Part shown: piece after piece, positions 18,233 through 26,583 of the stretch
Layout of the letters: each line of letters begins with the position of its first letter
How positions within the stretch are numbered: position 1 is the first letter of the stretch
DNA from: DSSM01 sp964484125
Lineage (GTDB): Bacteria > Bacteroidota > Ignavibacteria > Tepidaquicellales > Tepidaquicellaceae
Assembly: GCA_964484125.1 (NCBI GenBank)
Contig: CAZAEK010000004.1
Span: forward strand, 124,001 to 188,000
Direction of reading: 5' to 3'
Length of the DNA stretch: 64,000 bases
Made by a program: the position numbers and the translations under genes
The notes under the pieces: model-generated
The model's input: the letters and a program-made list of their open reading frames with translations, nothing else
Told to the model about the DNA's origin: nothing
Databases searched by the model: none

Positions 18233-20083
18233 ATGAAGGGTATAAATTATATTAAATCATCTTTAATATTTTTTGTTATTTCTCTGTTTGTAATTTTCGG
18301 ACTTGAAATATTATTTGAATATTTTCTTTACAGTGAAATAAAACTTTCATTAATTAATATATATTTACTGATTGGATTTGTTTTTATAGTTTCTTTAGTA
18401 TTTTTTATAATAATTGCAAGAATTAAAGGAAATTATGATTTAAATATCAATCAATCTGTTAATAATGAGGGAAAGGATAAAAGTCCTTACAAAGAACAAA
18501 CTCCGGTTATACAGGAAATAAATTCAGGAGAAATAAAAAATTATTTACAGGAATTATTTGAATTACAGGATGAATTCGTTTTCCTGGCAGATTCAGAAAA
18601 TAATATTTTATCAGCTATAGGGAGTTATGGAAATATTACTTCAATGCAGGGGAAAAGTAATATAATTGGATTAAAACTATTTGAGATTCTTAATTTGAAT
18701 ACAATAGACCGGGAAAGTATCCTCAAACTTTTCAAAGATGTCACCTCGTTCAGAGATAAAATGCTGGAATTCGAATTTTCAGCAACTTGGAATAAAGAAG
18801 AAAACAGGTATTTATTAAGGGAACAAATATTCTATGATGAAAAAGGCGAAATTATCCATATAATCGGAGTAATCAGAAAAATAAATGAATTGTTTGAGTT
18901 AAGGAAAAATCAGGTAGCTTCAAAAGAACTCGCTGAGGCAAAAGAGAAAATTGAGCAAATAAGTAAACTTAAAACAACAATACTCACAAATATAAATCAT
19001 GAATTAAGGTCACCTATTGCGAGTATATTGGGATTAACTGAAATCATTCTGGAAGAAGCACATTCAGATGCAGTCAGGGGAAAAATTCTTGAAATTAACA
19101 AGGCAGGTCTGAGTTTATTAAATTCTGTTAATTCAATTATAAATCTCGGGCTTCTTGAATCAAGCCAGATAAAATTTAAAATTGAGGAATGCAATATTAA
19201 CAACGTGATAACAGAAGCACTATATGGATTTATACGAAATGGATTAATTGATGAAAAGAATCTTGAAAAAAATTTAACAGAGGATTGTATTGCCTTAGTT
19301 GACAAAAAATTACTTCTTAATATTTTAACAAATTTATTTGATAATGCCATTAAATATACTTTCAATGGTAGGTTACATATTGGTATGGAAAATAAATTTG
19401 ATGAAAAAGAGAAAGTTTCATACTGTTGCATAACTGTTAAGGATTTCGGTGCAGGTTTAAATGAGGAGAGCAGGAATTTACTCTTCAGTGATTTCAGAAC
19501 ATTGAAGGATGCAATTGGAAATATACATGAAGAATCGGGTTTAGGATTATTAGTTGCCAAGAAAATGACTGAGCTTATGAAAGGGAAAATCGAGGTACTT
19601 AGCTCTCCCGGTGTTGGTACAGAGATTAAGATATATTTCCCGAATTTAGTTCCTGGAACAGAAAAAGCAAGCAAAAAAGAACCTGTAAATAATTTAACAT
19701 TTTCTAAGGATAACTTACCTAAGGTTCTATTAGTCGAAGATAATAATACAAATAAAGTTATAACTGTTTTATTTTTAAAAGATCTCTGCAAAATTGACCA
19801 CGCTCCGGATGGAAATACTGCAATAGAACTTGCTTCAAAGAATAAGTATGATTTAATCCTGATGGATATCAATCTAGGTCCCGGGATAAACGGAATAGAG
19901 GTTACAAGCAGTATAAGAAAACTACCTGTTAATAACTCAATACCTATTATAGCTGTAACAGGTTATGCAATGCCCGGAGATGAAGAAAAGTTGTTACATC
20001 TTGGATTTGATGGATATTTAGCAAAACCTTTTACAAAGGAATCAATTACAAATTTAATCAGAAGTTATTTGAGGATAGAGTAA
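18233..20083 (+). CDS. Hybrid sensor histidine kinase with C-terminal receiver domain
   Basis: Membrane-bound two-component sensor. Two N-terminal transmembrane helices cover about residues 8-30 and 37-62 with almost no periplasmic loop, so sensing is probably in the membrane or cytoplasm. A PAS-like domain lies at about residues 100-220. A HisKA domain has phospho-accepting His256 in NINHELRSP. The HATPase domain shows N-box NLFDNAIKYT, then KDFGAG and GLGLLVAKK. The receiver domain at about 498-612 has VLLVEDNN, Asp545 in LMDINLG, and the Lys in LAKPF. AAGGGG precedes the ATG. It is followed 6 bases later by a second kinase. No DNA-binding output domain is encoded nearby. Confidence 0.92.
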   Translation: MKGINYIKSSLIFFVISLFVIFGLEILFEYFLYSEIKLSLINIYLLIGFVFIVSLVFFIIIARIKGNYDLNINQSVNNEGKDKSPYKEQTPVIQEINSGEIKNYLQELFELQDEFVFLADSENNILSAIGSYGNITSMQGKSNIIGLKLFEILNLNTIDRESILKLFKDVTSFRDKMLEFEFSATWNKEENRYLLREQIFYDEKGEIIHIIGVIRKINELFELRKNQVASKELAEAKEKIEQISKLKTTILTNINHELRSPIASILGLTEIILEEAHSDAVRGKILEINKAGLSLLNSVNSIINLGLLESSQIKFKIEECNINNVITEALYGFIRNGLIDEKNLEKNLTEDCIALVDKKLLLNILTNLFDNAIKYTFNGRLHIGMENKFDEKEKVSYCCITVKDFGAGLNEESRNLLFSDFRTLKDAIGNIHEESGLGLLVAKKMTELMKGKIEVLSSPGVGTEIKIYFPNLVPGTEKASKKEPVNNLTFSKDNLPKVLLVEDNNTNKVITVLFLKDLCKIDHAPDGNTAIELASKNKYDLILMDINLGPGINGIEVTSSIRKLPVNNSIPIIAVTGYAMPGDEEKLLHLGFDGYLAKPFTKESITNLIRSYLRIE

Positions 20084-20089
20084 GAGGGA

Positions 20090-21979
20090 ATGATATTGTC
20101 AGATAATAATATTTTAAATACGCTTTCAAAAGTTTATGAAAATTCGTTAATAAGTACGGAGATATATAATCCGGAAGGGGAATTAGTTTTTGTAAATAAT
20201 GTATTTCTCGAATTATCAGGAGTAAAAGATTTTAATGAGGTAAAAGGAATAAATCTGTTCAGAAACCCGAATTATTCAGACAAAATAAAAGAGAATATAA
20301 AATCAGGAATAAATCAGGAATTAGTATTGGTATATGATTTTCAGAGATTACAGGAAGGGAAAATATTCAAAAAATTTAAAAAAGGAAAAGTAATTTTCAA
20401 AACTCTGATTTCTGTAATTAAATTTAACAACCCTGAGAAAATAGACGGTTATATAGTAAATATGTTCGATAGAATTGAGGTTGATAACTATAAAAACCTT
20501 TTCGAAACATCGGAAAGAGTAATGAAATCAATAATAAATAGTATTGATCAGAATTTTATTTTTATAGATAAGGATTTCAAAATCAAGTATTTTAATGATT
20601 ATTCATCAAAGAATATTTTTAACATAAAAACAGGTGAACCTATAAAGGAGGGAACATATTTCTTTGATTATGCTGCACCATCAAAAATAGAAGAGTTTAA
20701 ATCTAAAATTTTACCTGTTTTTGAGGGTGAAAAATTTAAGCACGTAGAGAAAATAAATTCCGGGAAAGACACTCATTGGTATGAAATAACATATTCTCCC
20801 GTATTTGGAGTTGATAATAATATAATCGGAATAGTTTATAACAGTTATGACATAACTCATCAAAAGAAAAATGAGGAAGCATTGATTGAGGTTTCTGCAA
20901 ACGTATCTCTTACGGCAAAAATTGCTAAAATTGCAAATTTTGTTTGGTATGCCAAGGGAGATTTCTTTTACTGGTCAGATGATTTCTACAGATTTTTTGG
21001 ATTGGAACCCTACGAAAGAGAAATTTCCATTGAAACCTTTAACGATTTCTTATTACCCGAAAATTACGATATTGTAAAGAATAATTTTCATAAAGTCAGA
21101 AAGGAGAAAACTGTTTCAGACTTTGAATTTAAGTTCAGAAAAAAAAACGGAGAGATTGGATATGCCCGCTCTGTTGCTTCACCGTTATTAGATAATAAGG
21201 GAGAGATTGAAAAAATAATAGTTCTATTACAAGATGTTACTAATATTAAACTGAATGAAGAGAAACTTAAAGAATATTCACAAATTTTAGAAAACGAGAA
21301 TAAAGCAAAAGATAAATATTTTTCAATAATTGCACATGATTTAAGAAGTCCTTTCACCGGATTGATAGGATTAACTGAGGTACTCTCAACAAATCTTGAT
21401 TACTTGTCTCAGGATGAAATAAAAGAGATTACAACAGAGCTACACAAAAGCGCAAAGAATATCTACAATCTTCTGAATAGTTTACTTGAATGGTCACGAA
21501 TCCAAAGAGGCAAAATCAAATATCAGAAAGTTGAAATTCCATTACTTTTTTTAGTTGAAAAGGTACTTGATATTTTCACAAATAACATTGAAATGAAGAA
21601 AATAAAAATAATTAAATCTATAGACCCAGATTTAATTATTTTTAGCGATTCTTATGTATTAGAACTTGTGCTGAGAAACCTGATATCCAATGCTGTTAAA
21701 TTTGTAGATATCGAAGGAATAATTGAAATATCTTCAGAAGTAAAAGATTCTTTCGTATATGTATCAGTAAAAGATAATGGCATGGGAATACCTGAAAATG
21801 AAACAGGAAATATTTTTAAGATTGATAAAATGTTTACAAGAAAAGGAACTGCAGGAGAATCCGGAAACGGATTAGGGTTGTTACTTTGCAAGGAGCATCT
21901 TGAACGAATTGGGGGTAATATATATTTAAAGAGTGTTGAAAATAAGGGCTCTATATTTACTTTTTGTGTTCCTAAATAA
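20090..21979 (+). CDS. Cytoplasmic PAS-domain sensor histidine kinase
   Basis: Soluble kinase of 629 residues without transmembrane helices. Three PAS-type regions lie at about residues 12-125, 140-255 and 270-395; the last contains WSDDFYRFFGLEPYE and a PAC-like end. HisKA follows with His416 in FSIIAHDLRSP, then HATPase motifs NLISNAVKFV, VKDNGMGIP and GNGLGLLLCKEH. The ATG at 20090 lies almost on top of AGAGGG; the in-frame TTG at 20096 has better spacing and may be the real start. It probably forms one transcription unit with the hybrid kinase upstream, whose receiver domain could be its phosphorylation target. The signal is unknown. Confidence 0.9.
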   Translation: MILSDNNILNTLSKVYENSLISTEIYNPEGELVFVNNVFLELSGVKDFNEVKGINLFRNPNYSDKIKENIKSGINQELVLVYDFQRLQEGKIFKKFKKGKVIFKTLISVIKFNNPEKIDGYIVNMFDRIEVDNYKNLFETSERVMKSIINSIDQNFIFIDKDFKIKYFNDYSSKNIFNIKTGEPIKEGTYFFDYAAPSKIEEFKSKILPVFEGEKFKHVEKINSGKDTHWYEITYSPVFGVDNNIIGIVYNSYDITHQKKNEEALIEVSANVSLTAKIAKIANFVWYAKGDFFYWSDDFYRFFGLEPYEREISIETFNDFLLPENYDIVKNNFHKVRKEKTVSDFEFKFRKKNGEIGYARSVASPLLDNKGEIEKIIVLLQDVTNIKLNEEKLKEYSQILENENKAKDKYFSIIAHDLRSPFTGLIGLTEVLSTNLDYLSQDEIKEITTELHKSAKNIYNLLNSLLEWSRIQRGKIKYQKVEIPLLFLVEKVLDIFTNNIEMKKIKIIKSIDPDLIIFSDSYVLELVLRNLISNAVKFVDIEGIIEISSEVKDSFVYVSVKDNGMGIPENETGNIFKIDKMFTRKGTAGESGNGLGLLLCKEHLERIGGNIYLKSVENKGSIFTFCVPK

Positions 21980-21988
21980 TAATTAAAA

Positions 21989-22801
21989 TTATTCTGCTGT
22001 TTCAAATAGTTCCGGTCTGTATTCAAAATGCATAGTGTCATAGTGATACCATTTCCCTCCCCAGATAAAACCGTATTTTTCAAAAATTTCAACTATTTCA
22101 ATTGGAATCTGATTATTATAATTATAGGATTTGCTCCACAGCCAGTAATCAGAATAAGTAGTGTTTATATCTATAGCAATACCATAGGAATGTGCACTCA
22201 TTCTGTTTGTTCCGGCTATTACACGCCAGTTGAATGTTCCGGCAGTTTTAGTTACATACTTTTTGAATTTTTCTGCAAGTTTATCTAATTCCTGAGATAC
22301 TGCCCGGAATTGAGCATCAACTCCGTTTACAGACGTAACAATTATTGAAGAATTTGTTGATCCAGGCATCCACTCTATAGATACTAATTTATTTTTTACT
22401 TCGTTTTGTGTTGAACCATAAATTTTTTTAAAAAATGGTTCATATCTGATTCTGCCAGGGTCATAATTTTCAGGAGGAGGATTTTCATAATCTCTGCCCG
22501 GAATGTAATGAATTTTAAACATATCTTCGAGGTCCGGATTATCAAGCATTTCTTCGAATGTCTTTTCTTTTCCATCGTCATAAATCATTACAGTTCCGTC
22601 TTTCCAGTATAAATGGTTAAAATCTGCTGAATCAAGAAAATCCGGATATGCCTTTAATAACTTTTTTAAGCCCGCAGGAATCAGTGAGTCAGATTTTACA
22701 TTTACTAAGTTTTTCTGTAATGTTGGAAGAGATTTAGTTTCTTTCTCTGAACAAGAAAATAAGAACCCGAAAATTATAAAACTTATTAAAACTTTTTTCA
22801 T
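21989..22801 (-). CDS. Lipoprotein M15-family D-alanyl-D-alanine carboxypeptidase-like peptidase
   Basis: Probably an envelope peptidase acting on peptidoglycan peptides. The N terminus is a lipoprotein signal with lipobox LFSC (Cys at residue 17). The catalytic region near the C terminus shows SAHSYGIAIDIN, which supplies the zinc His and Asp of the M15/VanY pattern, and YDTMHFEYRP with the last His ligand. Length is 270 residues. It is convergent with the PAS kinase, only 9 bases apart, with no visible terminator between. Exact specificity (endopeptidase or carboxypeptidase) cannot be read. Confidence 0.8.
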   Translation of the reverse strand: MKKVLISFIIFGFLFSCSEKETKSLPTLQKNLVNVKSDSLIPAGLKKLLKAYPDFLDSADFNHLYWKDGTVMIYDDGKEKTFEEMLDNPDLEDMFKIHYIPGRDYENPPPENYDPGRIRYEPFFKKIYGSTQNEVKNKLVSIEWMPGSTNSSIIVTSVNGVDAQFRAVSQELDKLAEKFKKYVTKTAGTFNWRVIAGTNRMSAHSYGIAIDINTTYSDYWLWSKSYNYNNQIPIEIVEIFEKYGFIWGGKWYHYDTMHFEYRPELFETAE

Positions 22802-22912
22802 TTATAAAATTTAATTACTTCAATAATACCTAATTTTCAGTATAGCTTCAAGTAAAATTGACCTTTAAATGTGAGTTTATTTTATTAAATTATCTCATAA
22901 AATTTTAAAAAT

Positions 22913-24178
22913 ATGATTGAAGTATTATTTGTCATAATAGCACTGCTCTTAATTGTAAATATAATTGTCTTAATTCTCAGAACAAAAAAAGAGAAAGAAT
23001 TAAGTATTGATGACATAGGAATTCTACTCCAGAGAGTTGAACTTTCTGTAAGAGATGAAATATCAAGGAATCGTGAAGAAACTTCAAGATTGACAAGAGA
23101 GGGCAGGGAAGAACTGAATAATTATATAAAAAACTTCAGCGAAACAGTAAGTAATCAATTAAATAGAATGAACGAGTTGCAGATAAAGATAGCAGATCAA
23201 ACAAGAGCAACAGTAGAAAAAAAACTCAGCGAAATTCAGAATGACAATAATCAGCAACTTGAAAAAATGAGAGAAACAGTGGATGAAAAACTAAGTAATA
23301 CATTAGAAAAAAGACTTGGAGAATCATTTAAAATTGTAAGCGAAAGACTTGAACTGGTTCACAGAGGATTAGGTGAAATGCAGAATCTTGCAAGCGGAGT
23401 AGGGAAACTTGAAAAAGTATTATCAAATGTAAAGACAAAAGGGATTCTTGGTGAATATCAATTGGCAAATTTACTTGAGCAGATATTAACACCTGAACAG
23501 TATTCTGCAAATGTAAAAACAAAGACAAGTTCAAATGCAATAGTTGAATTTGCAGTCAAATTACCCGGAAAAGAAGGGAAAGAAAATTCAATTTGGCTTC
23601 CAATAGATTCCAAATTTCCGACAGAGGATTATCAGGTATTAATGGACGCATACGACAGAGCCGATGCAGAAACAATTAACGAGACAAGGAAATCACTTAT
23701 AAATAAAATAAAATTATTTGCAAAAGATATAAGTGAGAAATATCTTGACCCGCCAAACACAACAGATTTCGGAATATTGTTTTTACCATTTGAAGGTATA
23801 TATGCTGAGGTGTTAAGGAATCCGGGATTATTTGAGCAAATACAACGTGAATATAAAATTGTTATAACAGGTCCGACTACTCTTGCAGCTCTTCTAAACA
23901 GTTTACAAATGGGTTTCAGAACACTTGCAATAGAGAAACGCTCAAGCGAAGTATGGGAAATACTTGGAGCAATAAAAACTGAATTTAAAAATTTTGGAGA
24001 AGTACTTGTAAAAACCAAAAAGAAACTCGAAGAAGCAAGTAATGTCATAGATAAAGCAGAGACACAAACGAGAAAAATTCAGAGGAAATTACGAGGAGTT
24101 GAAGAAATTTCCGGAGAAGAAAGTAACAGATTACTCGGAGTAAATTTTGAAGATGATACTCCGGATATTGAAAATTAA
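22913..24178 (+). CDS. rmuC: DNA recombination protein RmuC
   Basis: Member of the RmuC family, a presumed membrane-anchored nuclease-fold protein that limits inversions at short repeats in E. coli. The protein has one N-terminal transmembrane helix (about residues 1-22) and a coiled coil to about residue 160. The RmuC domain follows with VKTKGILGEYQLANLLEQIL, WLPIDSKFPTEDY and FLPFEGIYAEVL. Length is 421 residues. Its last 4 bases overlap the 3' end of the convergent ChaN-like gene. Confidence 0.92.
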   Translation: MIEVLFVIIALLLIVNIIVLILRTKKEKELSIDDIGILLQRVELSVRDEISRNREETSRLTREGREELNNYIKNFSETVSNQLNRMNELQIKIADQTRATVEKKLSEIQNDNNQQLEKMRETVDEKLSNTLEKRLGESFKIVSERLELVHRGLGEMQNLASGVGKLEKVLSNVKTKGILGEYQLANLLEQILTPEQYSANVKTKTSSNAIVEFAVKLPGKEGKENSIWLPIDSKFPTEDYQVLMDAYDRADAETINETRKSLINKIKLFAKDISEKYLDPPNTTDFGILFLPFEGIYAEVLRNPGLFEQIQREYKIVITGPTTLAALLNSLQMGFRTLAIEKRSSEVWEILGAIKTEFKNFGEVLVKTKKKLEEASNVIDKAETQTRKIQRKLRGVEEISGEESNRLLGVNFEDDTPDIEN

Positions 24179-25041
24179 TAGGTTTTAGTCATATTTTTAT
24201 CTATGATAATTGTATAATCTGCCTTGCCTTTATTTTCGTCTTCCAACCGAGATAAATCTGATTGTTCAACGCTTGTAATTACTGTGATTTTATATTCTTT
24301 ATCATATTGTTTCAAAAACCAGTAAATACCTTCAAAATAATCGGAATGAAAAGCTCCGTTAAAATGAACGAAAATATTTTCTTTCCTGAAATTTTTATTT
24401 ATGAAGTAAGCCATAGTTGCATCTTTTATTGCCTGTGATTCAGGCAGGTAATTCGAAGAATGACCTTCCATTTCTCCTTTTAAAGAAGCATAAGTTTTCA
24501 GTGTTAAATCCATTCTAACAGGTAAAGGCACGATGAACTGATAAGCTGTCTTTTCGAGAGAGTCAAGAACCTGTAATCCTTTATTGAATACCATATTTGC
24601 ATAACGTCTTGGAATATTTGTAGCAATATATTTTAACTTCTTTTCTTTTGCAAACTCAAGAACAGGTCTATAATCAGTGTTGTAATTGTTCCAAAGTTTA
24701 ATCTCAGATTTAAAATTTTTCTCGGCAATTTTCCCGGAGAAATATTCATTGATAGGAAGTTGATCATCTGCTTCGAACATTTCTGCACCTATGACAAGAT
24801 TTTCCTTTTTAAACTCATAAAGTTTTTTAACTAATTCGAACTGAAGCCAATGACTTATAGGATTATTATGCAACTCGCCAAAAAGTATTATATCAGATTC
24901 TTTTAATTTATCAGCCATATCATTAAAAGAAATTTCATTCCCATCTTTATCAACTAAATTATATGCTTTTTTCTCCTGTGAAAAACTGAAATAAGGGAAA
25001 ATAAAAGAAATAATGAGAAAAGTTACAGCAATTTTTTTCAT
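24175..25041 (-). CDS. ChaN-family (DUF399, haem-binding-like) exported protein
   Basis: Secreted or periplasmic protein with a signal peptide (about residues 1-21). The domain resembles ChaN, an iron-regulated lipoprotein reported to bind haem. Conserved features are SDIILFGELHNNPISHWLQF and VIGAEMFEADDQLPINEYFSG, with the Glu-Leu-His and Glu-Met-Phe clusters typical of the family. No lipobox Cys is seen. It lies 8 bases downstream of the UDP-glucuronate decarboxylase gene on the same strand. The role is inferred only from family membership. Confidence 0.8.
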   Translation of the reverse strand: MKKIAVTFLIISFIFPYFSFSQEKKAYNLVDKDGNEISFNDMADKLKESDIILFGELHNNPISHWLQFELVKKLYEFKKENLVIGAEMFEADDQLPINEYFSGKIAEKNFKSEIKLWNNYNTDYRPVLEFAKEKKLKYIATNIPRRYANMVFNKGLQVLDSLEKTAYQFIVPLPVRMDLTLKTYASLKGEMEGHSSNYLPESQAIKDATMAYFINKNFRKENIFVHFNGAFHSDYFEGIYWFLKQYDKEYKITVITSVEQSDLSRLEDENKGKADYTIIIDKNMTKTY

Positions 25042-25049
25042 AATAAATG

Positions 25050-26000
25050 TTATTGATTAAATATTTTTTTGAAATAATCAATTGTTATTTTCAAACCATC
25101 AGCTCTGTCAACTTTTGGTTCCCATCCTAAAATTTCTTTTGCTTTTGTTATATCGGGCTGTCTTTGTTTTGGATCATCAGTAGGCAGAGGGTGATATACA
25201 ATCTTATTTTTAGAGCCTGTCAGTTTGATTATTTCTTCGGCAAATTGTTTTATCGTAATTTCATTAGGATTTCCGATATTAACAGGTAAATTATAATCGC
25301 TCATAAGTAACCTGAATATACCTTCAACCTGGTCTGAAATAAAGCAAAATGATCTTGTCTGACTTCCATCTCCGAATACAGTTATATCTTCACCTCTAAG
25401 CGCCTGTCCGACAAATGCAGGTAAAGCCCTCCCGTCATCGAGTCTCATTCTCGGACCGTAAGTATTAAAAATTCTTACAATTCTTGTGTCTAACCCGTGA
25501 AACGTGTGGTAAGCCATTGTAATCGCTTCCATAAATCTCTTTGCCTCATCATAAACGCCTCTTGGTCCAATCGGATTTACATTTCCCCAGTATTCTTCAT
25601 TTTGGGGATGTACATGTGGGTCACCATAAATTTCAGATGTTGATGCAATGAGAAATCTTGCCTTTTTTTCTTTTGCGAGACCTAAAAGATTATGTGTGCC
25701 GAGAGAACCGACTTTGAGAGTCTGAATCGGCATTTTTAAATAATCAATCGGACTGGCAGGAGAAGCAAAATGCAATATATAATCAAGTTTCCCCGGAACG
25801 TGGACAAATTTAGTTACATCGTGAAAATAAAATTCAAAATCTTTATTTGGAAACAGATGTTCAATATTACTTAATGAACCTGTGAGAAGATTGTCCATAC
25901 CAATTACTTTAAACCCTTCCTTGATAAACCTGTCACATAAATGAGAACCGATAAATCCGGCTGCGCCTGTAATTAAAACTCTTTTTTGAGTGTTTTCCAT
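25050..26000 (-). CDS. UDP-glucuronate decarboxylase (UDP-xylose synthase), SDR family
   Basis: Extended short-chain dehydrogenase that most likely converts UDP-glucuronate to UDP-xylose for surface polysaccharide. The Rossmann motif GAAGFIGSHL is at residues 13-22. The catalytic region has STSEIYGDP and the YxxxK motif in GVYDEAKRFMEA. The segments RIFNTYGPRM and DGRALPAFVGQAL are characteristic of the UXS branch. Length is 316 residues. It is the first gene of a probable two-gene unit with the ChaN-like gene. Related dTDP-glucose dehydratases are the main alternative. Confidence 0.88.
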   Translation of the reverse strand: MENTQKRVLITGAAGFIGSHLCDRFIKEGFKVIGMDNLLTGSLSNIEHLFPNKDFEFYFHDVTKFVHVPGKLDYILHFASPASPIDYLKMPIQTLKVGSLGTHNLLGLAKEKKARFLIASTSEIYGDPHVHPQNEEYWGNVNPIGPRGVYDEAKRFMEAITMAYHTFHGLDTRIVRIFNTYGPRMRLDDGRALPAFVGQALRGEDITVFGDGSQTRSFCFISDQVEGIFRLLMSDYNLPVNIGNPNEITIKQFAEEIIKLTGSKNKIVYHPLPTDDPKQRQPDITKAKEILGWEPKVDRADGLKITIDYFKKIFNQ

Positions 26001-26113
26001 TTTATTAGGTTTAGTTTGTGTTTACTAAATTTAGTTAAATATTTTTAATTTTGTTATTGAAAAATAATTATCACCTGTTTTCAAATATTGCAGATATTTT
26101 TTAAAGGATTACT

Positions 26114-26145
26114 ATTGTCTTATTAAAAATTTTTATATATTTTTG
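26114..26145 (+). promoter_or_regulatory. Bacteroidota-type promoter before the Cys-rich protein gene
   Basis: ATTG at 26114-26117 and TATTTTTG at 26138-26145 are separated by 20 bases, matching the TTTG-N19-21-TAnnTTTG pattern with one mismatch in the -33 box. The expected transcription start falls within a few bases of the ATG at 26150, so the message may have little or no leader. Confidence 0.45.
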
Positions 26146-26149
26146 TTCT

Positions 26150-26536
26150 ATGAGATATGCAAAAATTATATTGACCTCAATTTTTTTATTAGCTTGGCAA
26201 ATTTATATACCCGTTCACATTGCTTGCGAAGAAAATGAGCATACTAATAATGTAAGTATGTCATGCTGTTCAGGTGAGGATAAATGTAATTGCTGCTGTT
26301 CACACAATATCGGTTTAGAATCTAAAACTCAATGCAGTCAGTGTGAAAAAATTGATATAGAAGAAAATTCAAAAGTATTTGAATTTAAAAAAAATATTGC
26401 TGATTGTTCCATTGCAAGAATAATATATACAGTAATTAATCCGAAAATCAGTTCAGTTAGAACTGGAATTATCACCCCGGAAAGAATCCACTTTAAAGAA
26501 AAATCATTTATACTGATATCATCTCTATTGATTTAG
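26150..26536 (+). CDS. Small secreted cysteine-rich protein upstream of a TonB receptor
   Basis: A 128-residue protein with an N-terminal hydrophobic signal segment (about residues 4-22). Ten cysteines follow in the mature part, clustered as SCC, KCNCCC and QCSQC with nearby His, a pattern that suggests metal binding. It resembles the small Cys-rich proteins that often precede TonB-dependent receptors in Bacteroidota (the type named for HYC/CC motifs), but I cannot confirm membership. The receptor gene starts 47 bases downstream on the same strand. Metal (copper or zinc) capture is a guess from composition and context. Confidence 0.7.
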   Translation: MRYAKIILTSIFLLAWQIYIPVHIACEENEHTNNVSMSCCSGEDKCNCCCSHNIGLESKTQCSQCEKIDIEENSKVFEFKKNIADCSIARIIYTVINPKISSVRTGIITPERIHFKEKSFILISSLLI

Positions 26537-26583
26537 AAAAAATAATTTTCAGAATTATTTTTTATTAAATCAAATTTACTAAA

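Noticed and set aside
18997..19872. 291-codon open frame on the minus strand
   Set aside because: It lies wholly inside the hybrid kinase gene, whose HisKA, HATPase and receiver motifs are unmistakable; the antisense protein is Ser/Phe-rich with no start context or motif.
26022..26033. 12-base palindrome ACTAAATTTAGT upstream of the UDP-glucuronate decarboxylase gene
   Set aside because: Such AT-only palindromes are expected by chance in this base composition; no second copy was noticed.
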